Assembly (NCBI RefSeq): GCF_000702945.1
Contig: NZ_JNLE01000005.1
Location: 558,001-622,000 of the forward strand
Origin: Clostridium sp. KNHs205
Lineage (GTDB): Bacteria > Bacillota > Clostridia > Lachnospirales > Lachnospiraceae
Direction of reading: 5' to 3'
Length of the DNA stretch: 64,000 nt
The first letter of the stretch is position 1; the number at the start of each line of letters is the position of its first letter. Position numbers and translations under genes: made by a program. The notes beneath the pieces were generated by a model that was given only the letters and a program-made list of their open reading frames with translations, was not told the DNA's origin and ran no database searches. This document shows, in pieces, positions 24,948 through 33,133 of this stretch.

Positions 24948-25099
24948 AAAAACCTCTTTTCTAACTATCCTCTTTCTCTAGATATTTATAAAACTGTTGT
25001 CGAATAAATGTTTATAATCTTTATCTTATCTAGATAGCACAAGTCACACCGCAAGCAAGCTGACAGAAGGACGATTCCTGCATCTATTCCAATTCGATT

Positions 25100-25421
25100 T
25101 AACTTCTATTTTCTTTTGTCTTGCTTTTTTTGCTTTTTTTGCTTTTTTGCTTTTTGCTTTTTTGCTTTTTGCTTTTTTTGCTTCTGCCTCACTTCCGACC
25201 TGCTTCTGTTTTCTTCTGTTTTCTTCTGTCTTGCTTCTGTCTTTCTTCTGCCTTTCTTCCGACTTAATTCTTTTTTGCTTCTGTCTTCTTTCTGTGTATC
25301 TTCTGTTTTACTTCTGTCTTGTTTGTGTCTCTCTGTCGTTTGCTTTTGTCTCTCTCCGTTTTGCTTTTGTCTCTCTCCATTTTGCTTTGATGTCTTTCTT
25401 CTGCCTTGCTTCTGTTTACTT
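25100..25421. repeat. ~320-bp poly-purine/poly-pyrimidine low-complexity tract
   Basis: The plus strand is almost entirely C and T with TTGCTTTTTTGC units (25126-25190) then TTCTGTCTTGCTTCTG-like units to 25430. The minus strand, read on in frame beyond the ArsR stop codons, would encode Lys/Arg/Glu/Gln-rich sequence such as KAKWRETKAKRRETKANDRE. It lies between arsR and the fusion gene, which is otherwise an operon-like pair. Confidence 0.8.
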
Positions 25422-25718
25422 CTATTTTCTACTGCCCGTATTACTTGTAATTATCCGAACCAGTTCTCCGATTCTCTCATCTTTTATCCGATAGTATATT
25501 TCCAGACCTTCTCTTCGACCTTCTATAATCCCGGCAGATTTTAATTTCTGTAGATGCTGGGATACTGTGGACTGGGGGGTCTTTAAACAGGACTGCATAA
25601 AGCTTACATTGCATTCCCCTTTCTCCAGCAGACCATTTACCATGCAAAGACGAACCGGATGGGCAAGAACCTTCAAAATCTCAGCAGCCTCCGTATAATT
25701 ATCAATGTTATTATCCAT
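25422..25718 (-). CDS. ArsR/SmtB family regulator, possible persulfide sensor
   Basis: A 98-residue winged-helix repressor: ILKVLAHPVRLCMVNGLLEK, then CLKTPQSTVSQHLQKLKSAG (recognition helix) and IIEGRREGLEIYYRIKD (wing). Three Cys residues (in RLCMV, GECNV and QSCLK) could serve as metal or persulfide ligands. The classical CxC arsenic motif is not present. A dyad at 25779-25804 overlaps its promoter. Linkage to the sulfur-transferase fusion suggests sensing of reactive sulfur; that is inference. The C-terminus runs straight into the poly-purine tract. Confidence 0.85.
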   Translation of the reverse strand: MDNNIDNYTEAAEILKVLAHPVRLCMVNGLLEKGECNVSFMQSCLKTPQSTVSQHLQKLKSAGIIEGRREGLEIYYRIKDERIGELVRIITSNTGSRK

Positions 25719-25778
25719 TTGAACCTCTTTTCCATTACTGCATAATCAAAGTAAGTGTCTCAACTACATTTCTATATT

Positions 25779-25804
25779 CATATATTACGATATAATAATA
25801 TATG
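25779..25804. promoter_or_regulatory. ArsR-type operator
   Basis: CATATATT and AATATATG are perfect inverted arms around a 10-bp AT spacer, about 60 bp upstream of the ArsR start. This is the usual arrangement for ArsR autorepression. Confidence 0.6.
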
Positions 25805-25838
25805 TGTCAATAAGAAAATTATTTAATTAGAAGCAACG

Positions 25839-25966
25839 AAATAAAATGAGCTTTGAAATAAATTTAAGCGCTGTCTCACACATATAACCGTTACAGTATA
25901 CTCCACTACTGCTCTTATATGTTTAAAATCCGATATCGCTATACTCATTTCGAAGCTCATTTCATA
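25839..25966. repeat. Long imperfect hairpin (~128 nt)
   Basis: The outer arms AAAATGAGCTTTGAAAT and ATTTCGAAGCTCATTT pair with one mismatch. Further in, AGCG pairs with CGCT and ACATATAA with TTATATGT, giving a nested structure. It sits between the nitroreductase 3' end and the ArsR operator. It could be an intergenic palindromic element or a structured RNA. A 61-codon frame through it is not credible as a gene. Confidence 0.6.
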
Positions 25967-26010
25967 AAGTACTACTATATAAAAAAGTCTGCTGCTTATT
26001 CCTATCACTA

Positions 26011-26760
26011 CTAAAGTTTTACTGTGGCAAGATGTATAAATCCCTTAGGCACTGCTATCTCTTCAAAGGTAATGTTTCTCTCCAGCGCTCTGTTTTCTAA
26101 TGCCAGCTCCAGATGACACATGGCTATGCCTGCATCTATGGTATTTAATCTGGCCATCAGATGCTCGTTTACAAACCCTGTGTGTCTTCTGCATACAAGA
26201 ATTTCTTTCTCCTTACAGATAAAATACCAGGTCTGAGTATTCCTGGCTGAGGGAGCAAGCCTTGCAGCTTCAAGTGCCTCCTCATATCCGCTGCCTTCCC
26301 GGATTTCCTCTAAAGTCTTACGCTTAAATTCCGCCTTACTGCTTCTATGTACTTCTTCTTTGGGATTCCCAAAAGCCAGCATTATGACAAAATCAAGTCC
26401 GTCGACCGCTTCCGGCAGAGCCACCGAGGGTTTTGCCATTCCAAGCCAGCAGCTGCCAAGATTATTGGCAGATAAATAGAGATCCATCTGCTGAAGCATA
26501 TAGCCTGCATTTAAAAGAAAGTTATCTTTCTTCTCAGAGTAGATGCCAACATAATGAGGTGCTTTAATTGCCATCAGGCTTTTGACCTCTTCATAACTGT
26601 AAACATTGAATTTCACTCTGATATCCGGAATCAAAGGGCTGACTTCTTCTCCAAACTGTTTTATTTGCTGTAATAAAACACTATCCAACGGATTCATATC
26701 ATATTTTCGTACAGATTTTCTCTTTTCAATTACTTCATATAGACCTTTTCTCATTTTCAT
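26011..26760 (-). CDS. TM1586-type nitroreductase family protein
   Basis: A 249-residue two-half nitroreductase-fold protein, paralogous to 1924-2781. It has YEVIEKRKSVRKYDMNPLDS at the N-terminus, LYLSANNLGSCWLGMAKPSV in the middle, and ALEAARLAPSARNTQTWYFI in the second half, where the FMN-contact pattern is retained. AAAGGAGATA precedes the ATG. Likely a flavin-dependent reductase of unknown substrate. No operon partner. Confidence 0.75.
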   Translation of the reverse strand: MKMRKGLYEVIEKRKSVRKYDMNPLDSVLLQQIKQFGEEVSPLIPDIRVKFNVYSYEEVKSLMAIKAPHYVGIYSEKKDNFLLNAGYMLQQMDLYLSANNLGSCWLGMAKPSVALPEAVDGLDFVIMLAFGNPKEEVHRSSKAEFKRKTLEEIREGSGYEEALEAARLAPSARNTQTWYFICKEKEILVCRRHTGFVNEHLMARLNTIDAGIAMCHLELALENRALERNITFEEIAVPKGFIHLATVKL

Positions 26761-26978
26761 TATCTCCTTTTTTCATAGTAAATGTCTCTTTCAATATTCA
26801 GTTATTTAGTCCCTTTACTCTATTATGCTAAATCTTATTGTTTTACTCTTCCTGCTGTAATAAGAACCGTTTATTTACTGCTATTCTTACTGAATAAATT
26901 TGAAAATAATTTATTCTATCTATGTATATTATGTTCCTTCTTAATTAATTTTATATTTATTGAAGTTGTTTAAGTCCC

Positions 26979-27575
26979 TTACCTGATAACTGCAACAAAA
27001 ATAACGGCAAACTCCGTTTCATAGATTTTAACAGGATACATTCCGGCGTTTCCGATAAATTTCGTTATATCTTCCGGCTTGTCCGGATATATCCTGATCC
27101 GTCTGGTACCAATCTCTATGTATTCTGCCTGGGACTTATCTATTGACAGAACGAATCTTCCCCTGCCGGTAAGCAGACTGGCTGCTTTGGCAATAGCCTG
27201 TTCTTTCTCCTTAACATGCATAAAGGTAAGAGAGGAATAGATGACATCGAATTTCTTTGGGAATTCATAGGTCATAAAATCACCGCAGACAAGCTTAACA
27301 TTGGTATAACACCTTAGGTTCTCTCCCGCTCTTTTCACTGTCTTTGGTGAGAGGTCAATTCCCCATAATTCCTTACAATAACTACAGGTTCGTATTGCAA
27401 GCCGTCCTGTCCCCACACCGATTTCCAGAACTGTTTTACTTAGCTCCAGCTGCAGATCTTCCAGGAACAGATGTCCATCCCATTTGTCCATGTATTGTCT
27501 TAGAGGAAGCGTATCATTAACCGGATCATTATTTTCTTCTACTAACAAATCATAATGTCTAATTACATCATTCAT
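26979..27575 (-). CDS. Class I SAM-dependent methyltransferase
   Basis: A 198-residue methyltransferase. Motif I is VLEIGVGTGRLAIRT (residues ~49-63), motif II GIDLSPKTV, and the motif IV region FDVIYSSLTFMHVKEKEQAI. The domain covers nearly the whole protein, so it is a small-molecule or unknown-substrate enzyme of the Methyltransf_25/11 kind. A GAAAGGATAG site precedes the ATG. Monocistronic, no substrate clue from neighbours. Confidence 0.8.
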   Translation of the reverse strand: MNDVIRHYDLLVEENNDPVNDTLPLRQYMDKWDGHLFLEDLQLELSKTVLEIGVGTGRLAIRTCSYCKELWGIDLSPKTVKRAGENLRCYTNVKLVCGDFMTYEFPKKFDVIYSSLTFMHVKEKEQAIAKAASLLTGRGRFVLSIDKSQAEYIEIGTRRIRIYPDKPEDITKFIGNAGMYPVKIYETEFAVIFVAVIR

Positions 27576-27774
27576 AAATACTATCCTTTCTAATAATATA
27601 TTTCATCTGGAAGCCATGCCTTGTCTTCCTGACATCCAGATATCATTTCAATTGACAATATAGGAAACATGTTCCATAATATTTATACTAATTACACTGA
27701 CGGATAAAGGAGGGAATAACATCTACCTCCCTAATAATCGTACGTGAGCAAAAGCACGCAGATAGGAGCAAGAT

Positions 27775-28359
27775 ATGGATACAGCAATAGGTAATGTAAC
27801 AATGGGGGAGCTGATAGTATATACAATACCAATTTTACTCCCGATTTTATTTGCTATTTATTGTATTTATCGGTTGATATCTATTCATAAAATCAAACGT
27901 ATTACACAAGATGAAATAATCAATCAATTTGTATTATATAATGAAAATATAATCCTTTCCCTTAATCATACCCTGGGGCTACCAATACCGGAAAACACCT
28001 TGTGTACGATATATGTTTCTGCTGAACGCTATGAAATCAAAGCTGATAACCAATCCTTCTATCTAAGCAGGGATAAAATAACAGCTGTTGATCTGAAAAC
28101 CGAGGCGGAGGTTCAAAACAGCTACTTAGCAAGCGCGGGCAATTATCTGAAATCCTATGGCCCCTTAGGTGAATTGATAATTAATAGAACAGGTAATTCA
28201 ATAGCTTCGGTGGATATTTCATATCTTATATTTACTTATACGAAAGAAAATGCTATCGACTATATTGCATTCAACACCACTGCAATATTAGAAGCACTTC
28301 AGCTCGTTGAGGAGTATAATACAAGGCATGATAGAAAACCGAAAGAAATATATCTATGA
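27775..28359 (+). CDS. Single-pass membrane protein of unknown function
   Basis: A 194-residue protein with one N-terminal transmembrane helix (VYTIPILLPILFAIYCIYRL, residues ~15-34) and a ~155-residue cytoplasmic or outside domain. The domain has alternating beta-like segments (CTIYVSAERYEIKADNQSFY, DYIAFNTTAILEALQLVEEY). A good AGGAG lies 8 nt before the ATG. I do not recognise the family. It is followed by a terminator-like hairpin and then a TrpR-like gene. Confidence 0.55.
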   Translation: MDTAIGNVTMGELIVYTIPILLPILFAIYCIYRLISIHKIKRITQDEIINQFVLYNENIILSLNHTLGLPIPENTLCTIYVSAERYEIKADNQSFYLSRDKITAVDLKTEAEVQNSYLASAGNYLKSYGPLGELIINRTGNSIASVDISYLIFTYTKENAIDYIAFNTTAILEALQLVEEYNTRHDRKPKEIYL

Positions 28360-28388
28360 TAATTACGCTTATCGTCTGAAAACATAGT

Positions 28389-28415
28389 ATTTTTCAGCAC
28401 TCATGGCTGAAAAAT
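28389..28415 (+). terminator. Hairpin after the membrane protein gene
   Basis: ATTTTTCAGC and GCTGAAAAAT form a perfect 10-bp stem around ACTCATG, 30 bp after the stop. The T tract after the stem is weak (AATGCTTTACTTT). Confidence 0.55.
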
Positions 28416-28493
28416 AATGCTTTACTTTAAAACTGCGTAGTGTTAAAATTATACTATTATAGTATTAAGAATATTTTAGCAGGAGATGAAAAA

Positions 28494-28814
28494 TTGAGCA
28501 AAAATATAAGAACCCATGCTGTGGATTATTTATTCGAAGCTATCTTGAGCTTGAAAAGCCAGGAAGAATGCTATACTTTCTTTGAAGATATTTGCACAGT
28601 AAATGAATTGCTGTCCCTGTCACAGCGTTTTGAGGTTGCCAGAATGCTGCGTGACCATAAGACCTACTTAGAAATTGCGGAAAAAACAGGTGCATCAACT
28701 GCTACAATCAGCAGAGTGAATCGTTCCCTTAATTATGGTAAGGACGGTTACGATATGGTGTTTTCAAGAATTTCGGATTTTAAAGAGGATAACGACGAAC
28801 CCAGCGACGTATAA
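28494..28814 (+). CDS. YerC/YecD-type TrpR-related regulator
   Basis: A 106-residue protein with the TrpR-like helix-turn-helix: FFEDICTVNELLSLSQRFEV, then MLRDHKTYLEIAEKTGASTA and TISRVNRSLNYGKDGY. This matches the YerC/YecD family (PF01371-like), small Firmicute regulators lacking known tryptophan contacts. The best start is TTG 28494 with AGGAG 8 nt upstream; the longer frame to 28440 has no site. It lies upstream of pcrA, a neighbourhood I associate with this family in Clostridia. Confidence 0.8.
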   Translation: MSKNIRTHAVDYLFEAILSLKSQEECYTFFEDICTVNELLSLSQRFEVARMLRDHKTYLEIAEKTGASTATISRVNRSLNYGKDGYDMVFSRISDFKEDNDEPSDV

Positions 28815-28820
28815 AGAGAT

Positions 28821-28864
28821 AAAAGTCTGATTTGTAAGGATTATTCCTAAGCAGTCAGACTTTT
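28821..28864. terminator. Bidirectional terminator between convergent genes
   Basis: AAAAGTCTGA and TCAGACTTTT are perfect arms flanked by A and T tracts, between the TrpR-like gene and the convergent DUF1836 gene. Confidence 0.75.
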
Positions 28865-29471
28865 ATTGTTTCTTCTCCGTTTCCTTTGCCATATCATCTA
28901 TTAATTTCTCAATCATCTGTTTCTTTAAATACACATCAAAACCTAAAAAGCAGATAAAGGAAAAGACATTCAGGAATTCCTTGTCCTCCTGGGATTTCAC
29001 CTCCGAAAAGGTTTCCTGGGATTTGCGGTACTTTCTGATAACATCCTTAAGAAGATTATCCATCTGTTCTTCTTCATATCGGAATACTTCTTTATAGATT
29101 TCTTCTAATCCGATTCCTGAAGACCCACCATAGTACTTCTCGGTAAGCGGACCGAACATCTGCTGGATATCGTTAATACTGAGGATATTCTTAAAATAAT
29201 AAATAAATATCAGCATCAGCATATGCTCCTTGGTATATTTCTTCTTATTGGGAGCCGGCAGCAGATCATTCTTTGTATAGTTATTGATCATGGTCTTTGT
29301 TAAGAGCTTGTCCTCGTTATAGCGCTTGGAGGATTTCAGATGCTCATCCATAAAGGTCGTGACCTGATCCATGTATAAATCAATGTTAGGAATATCATCC
29401 GGATCAATGTAATCCAGTTTCTTCATTCCCTGTATCAGGGTCTTTAAATACTTGTCATCCCTAAAGTCCAT
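28863..29471 (-). CDS. DUF1836 family protein
   Basis: About 202 residues. The core TKTMINNYTKNDLLPAPNKK followed by YTKEHMLMLIFIYYFKNILS is typical of DUF1836 (YkrK-like) proteins, and its start resembles a MerR/HTH-type fold. ATG 29471 is chosen because AGAGGTG precedes it; the longer frame has no site. Possibly a DNA-binding regulator; function unknown. It diverges from the DUF6774 gene. Confidence 0.75.
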   Translation of the reverse strand: MDFRDDKYLKTLIQGMKKLDYIDPDDIPNIDLYMDQVTTFMDEHLKSSKRYNEDKLLTKTMINNYTKNDLLPAPNKKKYTKEHMLMLIFIYYFKNILSINDIQQMFGPLTEKYYGGSSGIGLEEIYKEVFRYEEEQMDNLLKDVIRKYRKSQETFSEVKSQEDKEFLNVFSFICFLGFDVYLKKQMIEKLIDDMAKETEKKQ

Positions 29472-29582
29472 TGTAATCACCTCTTCTTCCATTATATAGT
29501 ATCGAAAACTTGATGTAAACAAATATTTTCAGGAACACCCTTTCACGAATACTTCATATACTGATAAGAGGTGATTTTTTTG

Positions 29583-29801
29583 ATGTGTCCGGAAGAATTA
29601 GCCGCTTTTGCTGCTTCTCTTGCCATTGCTATTTCAAAAGACAAATCTACGGATGAATTAGATCTGATAGCCGTACTCTTATCACAGGTCAGCAGTACCC
29701 TTGCAACTATTTCCATACAAAAAAGTAATCTGCAACCGAATTCCTCTGACAATGAAAGCTCTGCTGTGATTGCCGGACAGCAGAATAATCCTATCAGGTA
29801 A
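29583..29801 (+). CDS. DUF6774 family small protein
   Basis: A 72-residue protein: MCPEELAAFAASLAIAISKD, then KSTDELDLIAVLLSQVSSTL and ATISIQK before a variable tail. The pattern of short helical proteins from clostridia (DUF6774) is clear. ATG 29583 follows AGAGGTGATTTTTTTG. Function unknown. Confidence 0.7.
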   Translation: MCPEELAAFAASLAIAISKDKSTDELDLIAVLLSQVSSTLATISIQKSNLQPNSSDNESSAVIAGQQNNPIR

Positions 29802-30007
29802 TGAGAGGTATTCCTTGTCTATCCCCCTATTCCATGGTATAATTAAACATATGTTTGCCTGTGAGCTTAAGCTTTGGGTTGTACAGCGACTGTCTGCACA
29901 ACCTTTTGCTATAAGAAAATGTCAGCGCGAAAGAAGTAGACTAGCTCTCTTATTGTACTTTATTAGGGCATTGAGAGATTTTAATTATACAGGAAAGGTG
30001 ATTTATA

Positions 30008-32305
30008 ATGAGCATTTACGATACCTTAAACACAGAACAACGAAAGGCTGTTGAGCACTTTAAAGGGCCGCTGCTGATACTGGCAGGTGCCGGTTCCGGC
30101 AAGACCCGCGTGTTAACCCACCGAATAGCTTATCTGATGGAACACAGAGGCGTCAATCCCTGGAATATCCTGGCCCTGACCTTTACCAACAAGGCTGCCG
30201 GTGAAATGAGGGAACGTGTAGATAATATCGTAGGTTACGGTTCTGAAAATATCTGGGTTAGTACCTTCCATTCCACCTGCGTAAGAATACTTAGAAGATG
30301 GATTGATGTGCTGGGTTATGATAAGGGTTTTACCATTTATGACAGTGATGACCAGAAGACCCTGATGAGAGAAGTGTGTAAATTCCTGCAGATCGATACT
30401 AAGAATATGAAGGAAAGGTCTCTCTTATCCATTATCTCCTCTGCCAAAGATGAACTTATAACACCGGAAGAATATGAGCTGCGTGCGGTAGGTGATTTTA
30501 ACAGGCAGAATTATGCAGCTGTATATAAAGAATATCAGAAGCGTTTAAAGGCTAACAATGCCCTGGACTTTGATGATCTGATCTTTAAGACCATTGAACT
30601 CTTTCAGACCAGCAAGGAGGCCCTTACTTATTTCCAGCGGCGTTTTCAGTACATTATGGTGGACGAGTATCAGGATACCAATACAGCACAGTTCAGACTG
30701 ATTAAGCTTTTAGCAGACGGGATAAATGATGACGGACGCAGAGAGCATAATCTATGCGTTGTAGGCGATGATGACCAGTCCATTTATAAATTCCGCGGTG
30801 CCAATATTTATAATATCCTTAACTTTGAGAAAGAATATCCGGAAGCCCAGGTTATCAAGCTGGAACAGAATTATCGCTCTACAAAGAAGATTCTTGAGGC
30901 AGCCAACGAAGTTATTGCCAATAATGCCGGAAGAAAGGATAAAGCCCTCTGGACAGACAATGCTGATGGGGATGCTGTACGCTTTACCCAATTTGACAGA
31001 GACCTGGAAGAAGCGGAAAACATTGTTACTGAAATAGCCAGTATTGTTCAGTCAGGGGAAGCAGCTTATCAGGATTTTGCCATTCTCTACCGAACCAATG
31101 CACAATCCCGTATCTTCGAAGAAAAGCTGGTAGTCAGAAATATTCCTTATAAGATAATCGGAAGTATTAACTTCTATGCCCGTAAAGAAGTTAAGGACCT
31201 GCTCTCTTATTTAAAGACCATAGATAACGGCCTGGACAGCCTGGCTGTGAAACGTATCATCAATGTACCCAAGAGAGGTATTGGTCTTGCAACCATAGAC
31301 AAGGTAGATGTTTATGCGGCAAATAACGGTATCAGCTTCTATGAGGCATTGCGACAGGCAGAATACATACCGGGGCTTGGCAGAACTGCTGCCAAGATTT
31401 CTCCTTTTGTAAGCCTTATTGAAATCTTAAAATCCAAAATTGCACGTCCTGATTATTCCATCAGTGATCTTTTGGAGGAAATCATTGAAGCTACAGGTTA
31501 TGTCGAGGATCTTAAGGGTCAGGAACTGGAAAATGAAGAGGACCGCCTGGATATCATCGGCGAGTTAAAGAGTAAAATTGTTGCCTTTGAAGACAATGCT
31601 CTGGAACCCCCTTCCTTAAGTGATTTCCTGGAAGAGGTTGCACTGGTATCAGATATTGACAACCTGTCTGCTGATAGTAACGTGGTAGTGCTCATGACTC
31701 TCCACAGTGCGAAAGGACTTGAGTTCCCCTATGTATATCTGTGTGGTATGGAGGATGGTCTCTTTCCAAGCTATATGTCCATTCATGCAGAAGATCCGGA
31801 GACAGAAATTGAAGAAGAGAGACGCCTCTGCTATGTAGGTATTACAAGAGCAATGAAACGTCTGTCCTTAAGTGCCTGCTCTCAGCGTATGTTACGTGGA
31901 GAGACACAGTTTAACAGACCCTCAAGATTTATTCGTGAAATACCGAGATATCTCCTTACCATGGAGCAGAATCCGTTTAACTCAAGTCCGTTCCGCAGCA
32001 ATTCCCATAGCAGCCTGGTACCGGAATTCAATAAAAAGGCAACGGGTTCAGCAGGAAAAGCATTTTCAGACAGTGTATTTGACAAACCTAAAACCTTTGC
32101 TCAGGCTCCCAGAGAGTTTGGCGGCAGCAATCTTGGCACCATTGATTACGGCATCGGTGATACGGTATCTCATATCAAGTTCGGAGTAGGCCTTGTTACA
32201 AATATTAACAATGCTGGTAAGGATTACGAAGTAACTGTAGATTTTTCCGGTGCAGGAACCAAAAAAATGCTTGCTTCTTTTGCTAAATTGAAGAAATTAT
32301 CTTAA
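30008..32305 (+). CDS. pcrA: ATP-dependent DNA helicase PcrA
   Basis: A 765-residue SF1A helicase. Q motif LNTEQRKAV (7-15), Walker A AGAGSGKT (26-33), motif Ia ALTFTNKAAGEM, motif II VDEYQDTN, motif III VVGDDDQSIYKFRGA, motif IV LEQNYRSTKKIL, motif V VVLMTLHSAKGLEFPYVYL and motif VI EEERRLCYVGITRA are all present. The C-terminal Tudor-like segment (YGIGDTVSHIKFGVGLVTNI) binds RNA polymerase in relatives. The length is normal. AGGAAAGGTG precedes the ATG. It unwinds DNA 3'-5' in repair, replication restart and plasmid replication. Confidence 0.95.
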   Translation: MSIYDTLNTEQRKAVEHFKGPLLILAGAGSGKTRVLTHRIAYLMEHRGVNPWNILALTFTNKAAGEMRERVDNIVGYGSENIWVSTFHSTCVRILRRWIDVLGYDKGFTIYDSDDQKTLMREVCKFLQIDTKNMKERSLLSIISSAKDELITPEEYELRAVGDFNRQNYAAVYKEYQKRLKANNALDFDDLIFKTIELFQTSKEALTYFQRRFQYIMVDEYQDTNTAQFRLIKLLADGINDDGRREHNLCVVGDDDQSIYKFRGANIYNILNFEKEYPEAQVIKLEQNYRSTKKILEAANEVIANNAGRKDKALWTDNADGDAVRFTQFDRDLEEAENIVTEIASIVQSGEAAYQDFAILYRTNAQSRIFEEKLVVRNIPYKIIGSINFYARKEVKDLLSYLKTIDNGLDSLAVKRIINVPKRGIGLATIDKVDVYAANNGISFYEALRQAEYIPGLGRTAAKISPFVSLIEILKSKIARPDYSISDLLEEIIEATGYVEDLKGQELENEEDRLDIIGELKSKIVAFEDNALEPPSLSDFLEEVALVSDIDNLSADSNVVVLMTLHSAKGLEFPYVYLCGMEDGLFPSYMSIHAEDPETEIEEERRLCYVGITRAMKRLSLSACSQRMLRGETQFNRPSRFIREIPRYLLTMEQNPFNSSPFRSNSHSSLVPEFNKKATGSAGKAFSDSVFDKPKTFAQAPREFGGSNLGTIDYGIGDTVSHIKFGVGLVTNINNAGKDYEVTVDFSGAGTKKMLASFAKLKKLS

Positions 32306-32396
32306 TTACATGCATTTTCCAGTTTTTCTATAGTAAAATCTGTATCTTTGTGGTATAATACAAGGGAATAAACTTTACATGAAAGGACGTGCTATT

Positions 32397-32717
32397 ATGA
32401 ATACAAAGATGGAAGATTTATTTAACTCAGTAAATGACCTGTTACACAAAAAAGAAGAAAAGAAATCCGGCAACTGCATTCTTACTATATTAGCAGTGAT
32501 TGGAGCTGTAGCTGCTGTTGCAGGTATAGCATATGCCGTATACAGATATTTCACACCTGATTATCTTGAAGATTTTGATGATGATTTCGACGATGATTTT
32601 GATGATGACGACGATGATGATGATTCTTGTGGCTGCGGCTGCGGATGTAAAACTGACGCAGGTGACAATGCTACTAAAGTAACTGATCAGCCTGAAACTG
32701 AAACAACAACTGAGTAA
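32397..32717 (+). CDS. Small membrane protein with poly-Asp and Cys-Gly tail
   Basis: A 106-residue protein: a short helix, a transmembrane segment (CILTILAVIGAVAAVAGIAY), then DDDFDDDFDDDDDDDDS with CGCGCGCK. The tail is a likely metal-binding (Asp/Cys) region on one side of the membrane. ATG 32397 follows GAAAGGACGT; an earlier in-frame ATG is less well placed. Function unknown. It follows pcrA by 90 bp. Confidence 0.6.
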   Translation: MNTKMEDLFNSVNDLLHKKEEKKSGNCILTILAVIGAVAAVAGIAYAVYRYFTPDYLEDFDDDFDDDFDDDDDDDDSCGCGCGCKTDAGDNATKVTDQPETETTTE

Positions 32718-32725
32718 TTAAACAT

Positions 32726-32771
32726 AGACTGACACTACAGAAGGAAAACGACTGTGCTGTCAGTCTTTTTT
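32726..32771 (+). terminator. Rho-independent terminator
   Basis: AGACTGACA and TGTCAGTCT pair around a 23-nt loop and are followed by TTTTTT, 10 bp after the small membrane gene stop. Confidence 0.85.
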
Positions 32772-32918
32772 CTGACAAGCTCTGCCCCCTGTCTCCTGTT
32801 TACATATTTCACATGTACACTTTACAATTCTCTGATTGAAGTAACTGCAATTATAGAGTATAAATAAATCAGATACCATTAAACCTGTTTATTTCAAACA
32901 ATCAAGGAGGTATAGCCT

Positions 32919-33062
32919 ATGTTTATGCTTCATGGCATTGTAAAACCAATTCTTTTAATCATTTCATTTCTGTACAGTATTGGTATGTTCATGTTCTACG
33001 CCAAGCGTCAGAATTTTTCCAGAAAATATATAACCCTTGCAAAACGACATTATGTATCATAA
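32919..33062 (+). CDS. 47-residue membrane microprotein
   Basis: A strong AAGGAGG lies 7 nt before the ATG at 32919. The product starts MFMLHGIVKPILLIISFLYS, continues as one hydrophobic helix to FMFYAK, and ends with a basic tail (RQNFSRKYITLAKRHYVS). A terminator immediately follows the stop. The combination of site, single TM and terminator makes a real small gene likely. Function unknown. Confidence 0.7.
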   Translation: MFMLHGIVKPILLIISFLYSIGMFMFYAKRQNFSRKYITLAKRHYVS

Positions 33063-33103
33063 GAAGCTTACTGCTATTGTACTGGCAGTAAGCTTTCTTT
33101 TTA
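33062..33103 (+). terminator. Terminator of the microprotein gene
   Basis: AGAAGCTTACTGC pairs with GCAGTAAGCTTTCT over 13 bp around TATTGTACTG and ends in TTTTTA. Confidence 0.8.
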
Positions 33104-33133
33104 CTTGCCTATTTTTATCCATTTGAATTGTAG

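Noticed and set aside
25116..25544. Plus-strand frames rich in Phe and Cys
   Set aside because: Reading of the C/T tract and the arsR antisense strand; low complexity only.
25823..26008. 61-codon frame on the minus strand
   Set aside because: Lies in the long hairpin; weak start and no protein signal.
29770..30054. 94-codon frame overlapping the pcrA start
   Set aside because: Out of frame with pcrA, no ribosome binding site; covers the pcrA promoter.
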